Positions 56,442 through 64,000 of a stretch of DNA of 64,000 bases are shown here, one piece after another. Where the stretch lies: contig NZ_LDSL01000018.1 of the NCBI RefSeq assembly GCF_001476815.1, positions 1 to 64,000 of the forward strand. Direction: 5' to 3'. The translations under genes were made by a program, and so were the position numbers. Origin of the DNA: Pseudacidovorax intermedius. Lineage in GTDB: Bacteria; Pseudomonadota; Gammaproteobacteria; Burkholderiales; Burkholderiaceae_C. The notes below the pieces were generated by a model, which worked only from the letters and a program-made list of their open reading frames with translations, was not told where the DNA came from and made no database searches. The stretch's first letter is position 1. Each line of letters begins with the position of its first letter.

Positions 56442-57763
56442 GGTCGGCCTTCCAGTCGCAGTTCTGCCGCGCGGGCATGGGCCTGCAGACCCTCGCCATA
56501 GGCCAGTTCGGCGGCGATGGGGCCCAGGCTGCGGGCGCCGGCCTCGCTCACCTCGATCAGGCTGCTGCGCTTCTGGAAGTCGTACACGCCCAGCGGCGAG
56601 GAAAAGCGCGCCGTGCCCGAGGTGGGCAGCACGTGGTTGGGGCCCGCGCAGTAGTCGCCCAGGCTTTCGCTGGTGAAGGCCCCCAGGAAGATGGCGCCGG
56701 CGTGCTTGAGCAGCGGCTCCCAGCGCTGCGGCTCGCGGCTGGAAACCTCCAGGTGCTCCGGCGCGATGCGGTTGCTGATGGCGCAGGCCTCGTCCATGTC
56801 CCGGGTGTGGATCAGCGCGCCGCGGCCGTTGAGGCTGGCGGCGATGATGTCGCGCCGCGGCATGCCGGGCAGCAAGCGGTCGATCTCGCGCTGCACGGCG
56901 TCGATGTAGGCGGCGTCGGGGCACAGCAGGATGCTCTGGGCCAGCTCGTCGTGCTCGGCCTGGCTGAACAGGTCCATGGCCACCCAGTCGGGCGGCGTGC
57001 TGCCGTCGGCCAGCACCAGGATCTCGCTGGGGCCGGCGATCATGTCGATGCCCACCGTGCCGAACACGCGGCGCTTGGCGGCGGCCACATAGGCGTTGCC
57101 CGGGCCGGTGATCTTGTCCACGGCCGGCATCGTCGCCGTGCCATAGGCCAGCGCGGCCACGGCCTGCGCCCCGCCGATGGTGAAGGCGCGCGTGACGCCG
57201 GCCACATGGGCGGCGGCCAGCACCAGCGTGTTCTTCTCGCCGCGCGGCGTGGGCACCACCATCACGATTTCGCCGACGCCGGCCACGTGCGCCGGAATGG
57301 CGTTCATCAGCACGCTCGACGGATAGGCCGCCTTGCCGCCGGGCACGTAGATGCCCACGCGGTCCAACGGCGTGACCTTCTGGCCGAGCAGGGTGCCGTC
57401 CTCGTCGCGGTAGCTCCAGCTCTCGCCGCTGGCCTTCTTCTGGGCCTCGTGGTAGCTGCGCACGCGGCGGGCGGCGGCCTCGAGGGCGTGGCGCTGGGCA
57501 TCCGGCAGCGCCTCGAAGGCGGCCTTCAGCTCGGCCGGGTCCAGCGCGAGCGCCGACAGCGAATCCGCTTCGAGGCCATCGAAGCGGCGGGTGTAGTCCA
57601 GCACCGCCGCGTCGCCGCGCTGCTGCACGTCGGCCAGGATGTCCGCCACGCGCTGCTCGATGGCGGCGTCGGTGTCCGCCGCCCAATGCAGACGCGCCTT
57701 GAACGCGGCCTCGAAATCGGGCGCGGAGGTGGCGAGACGCAGAGGGGTGGCTTGCAGGGTCAT
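56438..57763 (-). CDS. hisD: Histidinol dehydrogenase
   Basis: A 441-residue zinc- and NAD-dependent enzyme for the last two steps of histidine synthesis. Signature [15 protein letters not shown], with [18 protein letters not shown] and metal residues in [10 protein letters not shown] and the C-terminal [17 protein letters not shown] 57763. Follows hisG by 25 bases. Confidence 0.97.
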   Translation of the reverse strand: MTLQATPLRLATSAPDFEAAFKARLHWAADTDAAIEQRVADILADVQQRGDAAVLDYTRRFDGLEADSLSALALDPAELKAAFEALPDAQRHALEAAARRVRSYHEAQKKASGESWSYRDEDGTLLGQKVTPLDRVGIYVPGGKAAYPSSVLMNAIPAHVAGVGEIVMVVPTPRGEKNTLVLAAAHVAGVTRAFTIGGAQAVAALAYGTATMPAVDKITGPGNAYVAAAKRRVFGTVGIDMIAGPSEILVLADGSTPPDWVAMDLFSQAEHDELAQSILLCPDAAYIDAVQREIDRLLPGMPRRDIIAASLNGRGALIHTRDMDEACAISNRIAPEHLEVSSREPQRWEPLLKHAGAIFLGAFTSESLGDYCAGPNHVLPTSGTARFSSPLGVYDFQKRSSLIEVSEAGARSLGPIAAELAYGEGLQAHARAAELRLEGRP

Positions 57764-57788
57764 GGCAGCGGCGGGCGGTGGATGGGAT

Positions 57789-58430
57789 TCAGTTCTGCGG
57801 AAGAGCCGACGCGAAGGCGTCGACGATGCGGCGGATGGGCTCGCGCTTGAGCTTGAGCGCGGCCTGGTTGACGACCAGGCGGGCGCTGATGTCCATGATG
57901 CGCTCGACCTCCACCAGGTGGTTGGCGCGCAGCGTGTTGCCGGTGGAGACCAGGTCGACGATGGCATCGGCCAGGCCGGTGAGCGGCGCCAGTTCCATGC
58001 TGCCGTAGAGCTTGATCAGGTCCACGTGCACGCCCTTGCGGGCGAAGAACTCGCGCGCCAGACCCAAGTACTTGGTGGCCACGGCCAGACGCGCGCCCTG
58101 GCGCACGGCATGGGCGTAGTCGTAATCGGCACGCACGGCCACGCTCAGGCGGCACTGGGCGATGCGCAGGTCCAGCGGCTGGTACAGGCCCTCGCTGCCA
58201 TGCTCCAGCAGCACGTCCAGGCCGGTCACGCCCAGGTCGGCGCCGCCGTACTGCACGTAGGTGGGCACGTCGGAGGCGCGCACCAGCACCACGCGCACGT
58301 CGGGCCGGCTGGTGGGCAGGATCAGCTTGCGCGACTTCTCGGGGTCTTCGGTCACCTCGATGCCGGCGGCGGCCAGCAGCGGCAGGGTCTCCTCGAAGAT
58401 GCGTCCCTTGGACAAGGCGAGCGTGATCAC
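57789..58430 (-). CDS. hisG: ATP phosphoribosyltransferase, short form
   Basis: A 213-residue catalytic subunit for step 1 of histidine synthesis. It lacks the C-terminal regulatory domain of the long form, so a HisZ partner is expected elsewhere in the genome. Motifs [34 protein letters not shown] and the PRPP loop [16 protein letters not shown] are present. Its ATG overlaps the murA stop. Confidence 0.97.
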   Translation of the reverse strand: MITLALSKGRIFEETLPLLAAAGIEVTEDPEKSRKLILPTSRPDVRVVLVRASDVPTYVQYGGADLGVTGLDVLLEHGSEGLYQPLDLRIAQCRLSVAVRADYDYAHAVRQGARLAVATKYLGLAREFFARKGVHVDLIKLYGSMELAPLTGLADAIVDLVSTGNTLRANHLVEVERIMDISARLVVNQAALKLKREPIRRIVDAFASALPQN

Positions 58431-59707
58431 GCGGCGGCTCCGGAAGAAATGCGTTCGATGTCGGCGCCCAGTGCGCCGAGCTTGCGTTCGATGCGGTCGT
58501 AGCCGCGGTCCAGGTGGTAGATGCGGTCCACCAGCGTCTCGCCCTCGGCCACCAGGCCGGCGATGACCAGGCAGGCCGAGGCGCGCAGGTCGGTGGCCAT
58601 GACCGTGGCGCCCGACAGGCGCGGCACGCCTTCGATGACGGCCGTGCGGCCGTCGGTCTGGATGCGCGCGCCGAGCCGCAGCAACTCGTTGACGTGCATC
58701 ATGCGGTTCTCGAAGATGGTTTCGGTCACCGTCGACGCGCCTTCCGAAACCACGTTCAGCGCCATGAACTGCGCCTGCATGTCGGTCGGGAAGCCCGGGT
58801 ACTCGGTGGTGCGGAAGCTCTGGCCCTTGAGGCGGCCCTGCGAACGCACGCGCAGCCCGCCTGCCTCTTCGCTGATCTGCGCGCCGGCATCGCGCAGCTT
58901 CTCGACCACCGCGTCCAGATGGTCGGCGCGGGCACCGCGCAGCAGCACGTCACCGCCGGTGGCCGCCACGGCGCACAGGAAGGTGCCGGCCTCGATGCGG
59001 TCGGCCACCGTCGCGTGCTCGCAGCCGTGCAGGCGTTCCACGCCCTGGATGCGGATGCGGCTGGTGCCGTGGCCTTCGATCTTCGCGCCCATCTTGATGA
59101 GCATCTCGGCCAGGTCGGGGATCTCCGGCTCCTGGGCGGCGTTCTCGAGCACCGTCTCGCCCTCGGCCAGCGCGGCGGCCATCAGCAGGTTCTCGGTGCC
59201 CGTCACCGTGACCATGTCGGTGGTGATGCGCGCACCGCGCAACCGCGTCAGGCCGGGCTGCAGCCGGGCCATCATGTAGCCGTGCTCGACCTCGATCTCG
59301 GCACCCATGGCGCGCAGGCCCTTGATGTGCTGGTCCACCGGCCGCGAGCCGATGCCGCAGCCGCCCGGCAGCGACACCTTGGCATGGCCGAAGCGCGCCA
59401 CCAGCGGGCCCAACGCCAGCACCGAGGCCCGCATGGTCTTGACCAGCTCGTAGGGCGCCTCGGGCTGCGTCAGGTCGGCCGCGTTCAGGCTGACCGTGCC
59501 GTTGTCGTCGCGCTCGGCGGTCACGCCCATGTGGCGCACCAGCTTGAGCATGGTGGAGACGTCCTGCAGGCGCGGCACGTTGTGCACGACCACCGGGTCG
59601 GTGGTGAGCAGCGCGGCGCACAACTGGGGCAGCGCCGCATTCTTGGCGCCGGAAATAGTGACTTCGCCGCCGAGCTGGCGCCCGCCGCGAATGAGGAGTT
59701 TGTCCAT
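58427..59707 (-). CDS. murA: UDP-N-acetylglucosamine 1-carboxyvinyltransferase
   Basis: A 426-residue enzyme for the first committed step of peptidoglycan synthesis. N-terminal [20 protein letters not shown], catalytic Cys loop [15 protein letters not shown] (fosfomycin target), and the C-terminal [18 protein letters not shown] are complete. Placed between a BolA-family gene and hisG, with ATGA coupling to hisG. Confidence 0.97.
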   Translation of the reverse strand: MDKLLIRGGRQLGGEVTISGAKNAALPQLCAALLTTDPVVVHNVPRLQDVSTMLKLVRHMGVTAERDDNGTVSLNAADLTQPEAPYELVKTMRASVLALGPLVARFGHAKVSLPGGCGIGSRPVDQHIKGLRAMGAEIEVEHGYMMARLQPGLTRLRGARITTDMVTVTGTENLLMAAALAEGETVLENAAQEPEIPDLAEMLIKMGAKIEGHGTSRIRIQGVERLHGCEHATVADRIEAGTFLCAVAATGGDVLLRGARADHLDAVVEKLRDAGAQISEEAGGLRVRSQGRLKGQSFRTTEYPGFPTDMQAQFMALNVVSEGASTVTETIFENRMMHVNELLRLGARIQTDGRTAVIEGVPRLSGATVMATDLRASACLVIAGLVAEGETLVDRIYHLDRGYDRIERKLGALGADIERISSGAAA

Positions 59708-59749
59708 CAGGATTCCTTGGAACGGCGGCCTCGCCGTTCGGTCATCGGG

Positions 59750-59992
59750 TCAGGCGTTCTGCCGGACCCACTCGGCAGGCGTGTAGGTCTTCATCGACAG
59801 CGCATGCACCTCGTCGGTGTGCATTTTCTCACCGAGGGTGGCGTAGACCCGCTGGTGGCGCTGGATGGGGCGCTTGCCCTCGAATTCGGCCGAGACGATG
59901 GTGGCGAACCAGTGGCGGCCGTCGCCCTCCAGCGCGATGTGCTGGCAGGGCAGGCCGGCCTCGATCAGGGCCTGGAGTTCTTGGGCGGTCAT
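59750..59992 (-). CDS. ibaG: BolA family protein (IbaG-like)
   Basis: An 80-residue BolA-fold protein with the signature HQRVYATLGEKMHTDEVHALSMKTYTP; His residues bind Fe-S clusters jointly with monothiol glutaredoxins. The acid-resistance protein IbaG (YrbA) is the E. coli homologue next to murA and mla genes; the same order is found here. Confidence 0.92.
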   Translation of the reverse strand: MTAQELQALIEAGLPCQHIALEGDGRHWFATIVSAEFEGKRPIQRHQRVYATLGEKMHTDEVHALSMKTYTPAEWVRQNA

Positions 59993-60057
59993 GGTGGTTC
60001 GCGGGGCGCTCGTAGGTGCGGCGGCGGGCAGCCGTCCGCGGCGGTCGGTGGCCTTCT

Positions 60058-60837
60058 TCAGCCTCGGATCTTGTAGCCGGTGCGCAGCAGGTGCACCGCC
60101 ACGGCACTCGTCACGGCCAGCGCGCCGGCCACGACGCCCAGGCTCAGCCAGGGCGACACGTCCGACATGCCGAAGAAGCCGTAGCGGAAGCCGTCGATCA
60201 TGTAGAAGAAGGGATTGAGGTGGCTCACCGCCTGCCAGAAGGGCGGCAGCGAACTGATGGAATAGAACACGCCCGACAGGAAGGTCATGGGCATGATCAG
60301 GAAGTTCTGGAACACGGCCATCTGGTCGAACTTCTCGGCCCACAGGCCGGCGATCAGGCCCAGCGTGCCGAGCAGGCCAGCGCCCAGCAGCGCGAAGAGC
60401 ACGATCCACAGCGGGTGCGCGAAGGGGGGCACGGCAAAGAACATCGTCACCAGCAGCACGCCGGTGCCGACCACCAGGCCGCGCACCACCGACGAGCCCA
60501 CATAGGCGAAGAACCAGCCCCAGTGCGACAGCGGCGTGAGCAGCACGAAGACCAGGTTGCCCATGATCTTGCTCTGGATGATGGACGAGGAGCTGTTGGC
60601 GAAGGCGTTCTGCAGCACGCTCATCATCACCAGGCCCGGGATCAGGAAGGCGGTGTAGCTGAAGCGGCCGTAGACCTGCACGTGGTCCTCCAGCACGTGG
60701 CCGAACACCATGAGGTAGAGCACCGAGGTCAGCACCGGCGCGCCGACGGTCTGGCCGGCCACCTTCCAGAAGCGCAGCACCTCCTTGGCCAGCAGGGCCC
60801 GCCAGCCCATGGCACGCGACAGCAGCATCTCTCTCAT
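60058..60837 (-). CDS. yadH: ABC-2 type exporter permease, YadH-like
   Basis: A 259-residue six-helix ABC-2 permease. The family motif near residues 210-235 reads PMTFLSGVFYSISSLPPFWQAV with LNPFFYMIDGFRYGFFG. The ATG region overlaps the stop of the ATPase gene (ATGA). E. coli YadGH is uncharacterised; placement between mla and murA genes suggests an envelope substrate. Confidence 0.92.
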   Translation of the reverse strand: MREMLLSRAMGWRALLAKEVLRFWKVAGQTVGAPVLTSVLYLMVFGHVLEDHVQVYGRFSYTAFLIPGLVMMSVLQNAFANSSSSIIQSKIMGNLVFVLLTPLSHWGWFFAYVGSSVVRGLVVGTGVLLVTMFFAVPPFAHPLWIVLFALLGAGLLGTLGLIAGLWAEKFDQMAVFQNFLIMPMTFLSGVFYSISSLPPFWQAVSHLNPFFYMIDGFRYGFFGMSDVSPWLSLGVVAGALAVTSAVAVHLLRTGYKIRG

Positions 60838-61781
60838 CGCGCCACCTCCAGCGGCGTCTGCTCGCCGGCCATCAGGTCGATGAACACGTCCTCCAGGTCA
60901 GCCTTGCGCATTTCCACGTCTTCCACCGGCACCCCGGCCTGGCGCAGGCTGGACAGCAGATGCTCCACCTCCAGCGCGTTCTGCGCCGGCAGCTGGACGA
61001 TGCGGCCGGTGATGCGGGCGTTTCGGGCCAGCTCCCAGGGCAGCTCGGCATCGGTCTTGAAGCGCAGCACATTGCTGGCCGCGGCCTTGAGCAGTTCGCT
61101 GGTGCGGTCCAGCGCCACCACCCTGCCCTTCTTGAGCATGGCGATGCGGTTGCACAGCGCCTCGGCCTCTTCCAGGTAGTGGGTGGTCAGCAGCACGGTG
61201 CTGCCTTCGCGGTTGAGGCGGGCGACGAACTGCCAGAGGGTCTGGCGCAGCTCCACGTCCACGCCGGCGGTGGGCTCGTCGAGCACGATCACCGGCGGCT
61301 TGTGCACCAGCGCCTGCGCCACCAGCACGCGGCGCTTCATGCCGCCCGAGAGCTGGCGCATGTTGGCGTCGGCCTTGTCGGCCAGGCCCAGGCTGGTGAG
61401 CAACTCGTCGATCCAGTCGTCGTTGCGGGCGATGCCGAAGTAGCCGGACTGCAGGCGCAGTGTCTCGCGGACATTGAAGAAGGGGTCGAACACCAGCTCC
61501 TGCGGCACGATGCCGAGCTGGCGGCGGGCATCGGCGAAGTGGGTCTGCACGTCGAAACCATGGACGCTGACCTGCCCCGCGGTGGGCCGCGACAGGCCCG
61601 CCAGGATGCTGATGAGGGTGGTCTTGCCCGCGCCGTTGGGGCCGAGCAGGCCGAAGAACTCGCCCTCCTCGATGTCGAAACTCACGTCTTCCAGTGCCCG
61701 CAGACCCGGGTTGCCATGGGCCCGCTGCGTGCGGGACGGGGGATAGGTCTTGGAGACGGACTGGAAGGAGATGGCGGCCAT
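60834..61781 (-). CDS. yadG: ABC transporter ATP-binding protein, YadG-like
   Basis: A 315-residue ATPase partner of the YadH-like permease. Walker A GPNGAGKTT, signature LSGGMKRRV, Walker B VIVLDEPTAGVD and His switch LTTHYLEEAE are all present. The C-terminal 80 residues form the extra domain common in ABC-2 exporters (DrrA type). ATG 61781. Confidence 0.95.
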   Translation of the reverse strand: MAAISFQSVSKTYPPSRTQRAHGNPGLRALEDVSFDIEEGEFFGLLGPNGAGKTTLISILAGLSRPTAGQVSVHGFDVQTHFADARRQLGIVPQELVFDPFFNVRETLRLQSGYFGIARNDDWIDELLTSLGLADKADANMRQLSGGMKRRVLVAQALVHKPPVIVLDEPTAGVDVELRQTLWQFVARLNREGSTVLLTTHYLEEAEALCNRIAMLKKGRVVALDRTSELLKAAASNVLRFKTDAELPWELARNARITGRIVQLPAQNALEVEHLLSSLRQAGVPVEDVEMRKADLEDVFIDLMAGEQTPLEVAR

Positions 61782-61833
61782 AGGGGGTGCGGATTCTAGG
61801 TCGTCCCCCTGGCCCGCGCCGCCGGCGGGCCAT

Positions 61834-61865
61834 GGCGCCCCGTCAGGGCGCCCCGTCAGGGCGCC
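61834..61865. repeat. 13-bp palindromic tandem duplication at the mlaB end
   Basis: GGCGCCCCGTCAG occurs twice in tandem (61834-61846, 61847-61859), followed by GGCGCC. Each GGCGCC is self-complementary, so hairpins can form. The repeat contains the mlaB stop codon, and so marks a local slip duplication at the gene end. Confidence 0.6.
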
Positions 61866-62146
61866 GAAGGCAGCAGGCCCGCCACGCCGTACAGCATGGC
61901 GAGTTCGCGCAGCCGCGAAGGAAGTCCCTTGACGGCGAAACCCCGGCCCAGGGCCGCGGCCTCGCGCCGGCATTCCAGCAACACGGCCAGCGCGGACGAG
62001 TCGAACTGGCTCAGCGCGCTGGCATCGACCACGGCCGAGGAGCCGACCTGCGCGCTCAGCCCCTGCTGGAGCATGCGCATGCAGGCAGGCGCCTCGTCAT
62101 GCGTGAGCCGCGGTGGCAGCATCAGGGTCAGGGCTTCCAGCGCCAT
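61856..62146 (-). CDS. mlaB: STAS domain protein MlaB
   Basis: A 96-residue cytoplasmic STAS-domain subunit of the Mla phospholipid transporter, regulating MlaF. Segments VVDASALSQFDSSALAVLLECRREA and LRELAMLYGV match the family. It lies 10 bases after mlaC. The stop falls within a 13-bp tandem repeat. Confidence 0.9.
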   Translation of the reverse strand: MALEALTLMLPPRLTHDEAPACMRMLQQGLSAQVGSSAVVDASALSQFDSSALAVLLECRREAAALGRGFAVKGLPSRLRELAMLYGVAGLLPSAP

Positions 62147-62156
62147 GCCAGCGTCC

Positions 62157-62807
62157 TCAGTTGCGGGCGTTGGACTTGTTGCGCGCCGCCAGCGCAGCGA
62201 TCAGCCCGTCGATGCCCTTGCTGTTGACTTCCTGCGCGAACTGGGTGCGGTAGGTGTCGACCAGCCACACGCCCATCACGTTCAGGTTGATCACCTTCCA
62301 GCCATAGCCCTCGCCCGGCGTCTTTTCCAGGCGGTAATCGATCTGCACCGGGTCGCCGGAGCCGCGCACCTCTGTGCGCACCAGCACTTCCTTGTCGTCG
62401 GGCGAACCGCGGAAGGGCTTGATCGTGACGGTCTGGTCGCTCACCTGGTCCAGCGCGCCCGCGTAGGTGCGCACCAGCAGCGTCTTGAACTGCTGCTGCA
62501 GCTGGGTGCGCTGCTCCGGCGTCGCCTGGCGCCAGGCCGGGCCGACGGCCGAGGCCGTCATGCGCTGGAAGTTGACGTTGGGCATGATCTTGGCGTCCAC
62601 CAGGGCCATGATCTTGTTCAGGTCGCCGGCCTTGATCGAGCTGTCGGCCTTGATGGTTTCGAGCACCTCGGTGGACAGCCGCTTGACCAGCGCGTCCGGC
62701 GCCTCGTCGGCGGCCAGTGCGGGCAGGGCCGAAGCCCCCATGCCCAGGATCAGGGCGCCCATGGCGGCCCAGCGGCCGAGGGTGCGTCGTTGCAAGGCGA
62801 AATTCAT
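62157..62807 (-). CDS. mlaC: Phospholipid shuttle protein MlaC
   Basis: A 216-residue periplasmic lipid-binding protein that carries phospholipid between the outer-membrane MlaA complex and inner-membrane MlaFEDB. Signal peptide ends near ALPALAADE. Core motifs are VNFQRMTASAVGPAWRQATPEQR, FKTLLVRTYAGAL and GYGWKVINLNVMGVWLVDTYR. 125 bases downstream of mlaA. Confidence 0.95.
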   Translation of the reverse strand: MNFALQRRTLGRWAAMGALILGMGASALPALAADEAPDALVKRLSTEVLETIKADSSIKAGDLNKIMALVDAKIMPNVNFQRMTASAVGPAWRQATPEQRTQLQQQFKTLLVRTYAGALDQVSDQTVTIKPFRGSPDDKEVLVRTEVRGSGDPVQIDYRLEKTPGEGYGWKVINLNVMGVWLVDTYRTQFAQEVNSKGIDGLIAALAARNKSNARN

Positions 62808-62932
62808 ACTCGGAATCCCTTCAAACTTGGGTTGGCGCGCGAAGACGCAATGGTTTTTTGGACGGCGTGCCACTCGGACCGGTTCCGGCCGTGCGCGGCG
62901 GCGGTGCAACCAACTGCAAGCAGCGCGGCGGC

Positions 62933-63733
62933 TTACTCGTCGTCGGCACCGGCGCTGGCGCGGCCCTCGTTGACCTCGGCGCGCCGGCGCTGCAGGTAGG
63001 CGTCGCGCACGAAGCTGTACGGGTCGAGCGCGGCATCTTCCAGCAGACTGGTGGTGCGCAAATAGCGGGCACGCTTGTCCACGATTCGCAGTGCCGACAG
63101 TCCCACCTCGGCCGTGCGGTCGTTGACCGACGACACCGGGTCGCCCTGCCAGTCGAGCGGCAATGCCGCAGTGTCGCGCACGGTCGAGGGCCCCAGCAGC
63201 GGCAGCATGAGGTACGGGCCGGCAGGCACGCCCCAGTAGCCGAGGGTCTGGCCGAAGTCGGCGCCGTGGCGCTCGATGCCCAGGTCGGTCGCCACGTCCA
63301 GCAGCCCGCCCAGGCCGAAGAAGGTGTTCACGTTCAGCCGCATGAAGGTCTCGGCCGCGTTCTGGCCCTTCAGCATGAAGACGTTGTTGGCGAAGTTCCA
63401 GACGTCGCCCAGGTTGCTGAAGAAGTTGGTGACGCCGCTGCGCATGAGCGAGGGCACCACGTCCCGGTAGGTGGTGGCCACCGGCTTGAGCACCGCGTCG
63501 TCCACCGCCTTGTTGAAGCGGAAGACGCCGCGGTTGAAGGGCTCGAAGGGATCGACCGGATTGCGCGCCGGCGCGGTCTGCACGCTGGCGGCGTCGGGCA
63601 CGGCGCCGGTGGGCGATGCGGGCGCGGTGTCGGTCGGTGCCTGGGCCAGGGCCCCGCCGCTGGAAGCCAGGGCGGCGGCCAGGGTCCAGGCACGCAGATG
63701 GTGCCGGGCCGTCGTGGGGAGGGTCTTTTTCAT
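62933..63733 (-). CDS. mlaA: MlaA/VacJ family protein lacking a lipobox
   Basis: A 266-residue outer-membrane component that removes mislocalised phospholipid from the outer leaflet. Family segments DPFEPFNRGVFRFNKAVD, FFSNLGDVWNFANNVF, LGYWGVPAGPYLMLPLLGPS are complete. The signal peptide ends ASSGGALAQ and has no Cys near the cleavage site; MlaA is normally a lipoprotein. The C-terminus is acidic. ATGA overlap with mlaD. Confidence 0.93.
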   Translation of the reverse strand: MKKTLPTTARHHLRAWTLAAALASSGGALAQAPTDTAPASPTGAVPDAASVQTAPARNPVDPFEPFNRGVFRFNKAVDDAVLKPVATTYRDVVPSLMRSGVTNFFSNLGDVWNFANNVFMLKGQNAAETFMRLNVNTFFGLGGLLDVATDLGIERHGADFGQTLGYWGVPAGPYLMLPLLGPSTVRDTAALPLDWQGDPVSSVNDRTAEVGLSALRIVDKRARYLRTTSLLEDAALDPYSFVRDAYLQRRRAEVNEGRASAGADDE

Positions 63734-64000
63734 TTTTTGTTGCCTTCGGCCGGCTTGCTGCCATCGCCGCCGCCGGACGAACTGCCGTCGGCGGCCTTGT
63801 TGTAGAGGAACTGGCTGATCAGGTTCTCCAGCACCACGGCCGACTGGGTGGACGTGATGGTGTCGCCCGCCTGCAGGTTCTTGTCGTCGGCGCCGGCCTC
63901 GATGCCGATGTACTGCTCGCCCAGCAGGCCGCTGGTGAGGATCTTCAGCGAGCTGTCCTTCGGGAACACGTAGCGGTCCTGCAGCGCCAGCGTGACGCGC
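63730..64000 (-). CDS. mlaD: MlaD, 3' part (cut by window)
   Basis: The last 89 residues of the MCE-domain subunit that forms a hexameric ring with a lipid channel. Seen are VTLALQDRYVFPKDSSLKI, GLLGEQYIGIEAGADDKNL and a C-terminal helix (VLENLISQFLYNKA), followed by a Ser/Gly-rich tail. The frame is open to the window edge; the N-terminal anchor is outside. Confidence 0.92.
   Translation of the reverse strand, partial: RVTLALQDRYVFPKDSSLKILTSGLLGEQYIGIEAGADDKNLQAGDTITSTQSAVVLENLISQFLYNKAADGSSSGGGDGSKPAEGNKK

Overview
The window is high-GC chromosomal DNA from a betaproteobacterium of the order Burkholderiales. The best fit is Comamonadaceae or a close relative; I cannot resolve the genus. 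The basis is the gene neighbourhoods: petA-petB-petC followed by sspA, sspB and tRNA-Thr; a his cluster linked to murA, a BolA-family gene and mla genes; tatABC next to hisE; rplM-rpsI-erpA; tyrS, an M23 peptidase and anmK together; and an SAH riboswitch in front of ahcY. Most of the window is core genome, densely packed with many ATGA or GTGA start/stop overlaps.

Layout. 1-450: the 3' end of an IS110-family transposase, which appears to have inserted in a REP-like palindrome, then a degenerate 16-bp tandem array and a second, complete REP-like element. 806-11052: dmeF (divalent metal efflux), ruvB, a six-gene membrane-lipid operon resembling the poorly characterised E. coli ynbABCD, then ruvA, phoH and ybeY. 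The lipid operon lies between ruvA and ruvB in the opposite orientation. 11118-19204: dtd, a second CDF transporter, a FecR/OmpA-like pair, tyrS, an M23 peptidase, anmK and an MFS exporter. 19307-25945: erpA, rpsI, rplM, rlmJ, rlpA, metF, tlyA and ahcY, with an SAH riboswitch upstream of ahcY. 25950-28372: a six-helix/[2Fe-2S]/class III nucleotide cyclase of the Sinorhizobium CyaC type, divergent from a Crp/Fnr regulator that keeps the cyclic-nucleotide pocket signature. 28417-41725: DoxX and DUF4148 genes, tRNA-Thr, sspB, sspA, the cytochrome bc1 complex, mscL, pdxA, a Nif3-like gene, an MHS-type transporter, a DegS-like protease, tatCBA, hinT and a DUF4870-type membrane protein.

41785-58430 holds the histidine pathway genes hisG, D, C, B, H, A, F, I and E. 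They are interrupted between hisF and hisI by a group-4-capsule-like secretion cassette (gfcA, gfcB, a fused gfcC-gfcD, a Wzb/Etp phosphatase, a Wzc/Etk tyrosine kinase and a convergent gfcE/wza). A sugar-phosphate mutarotase sits between hisA and hisF, and a small exported protein between hisC and hisD. 58427-64000: murA, a BolA-family gene, a YadGH-type ABC exporter, and mlaB, mlaC, mlaA and the 3' end of mlaD (outer-membrane lipid asymmetry).

The parts most worth a second look are the ynb-type lipid operon with its added acyltransferase and unknown membrane protein, the heme/FeS-anchored cyclase paired with a Crp protein, the capsule-export cassette inside the his cluster with a strong hairpin around the gfcB start codon, and the IS110/REP/16-bp-array junction at the left edge. 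All calls come from reading the sequence and from family knowledge; no database search was run.
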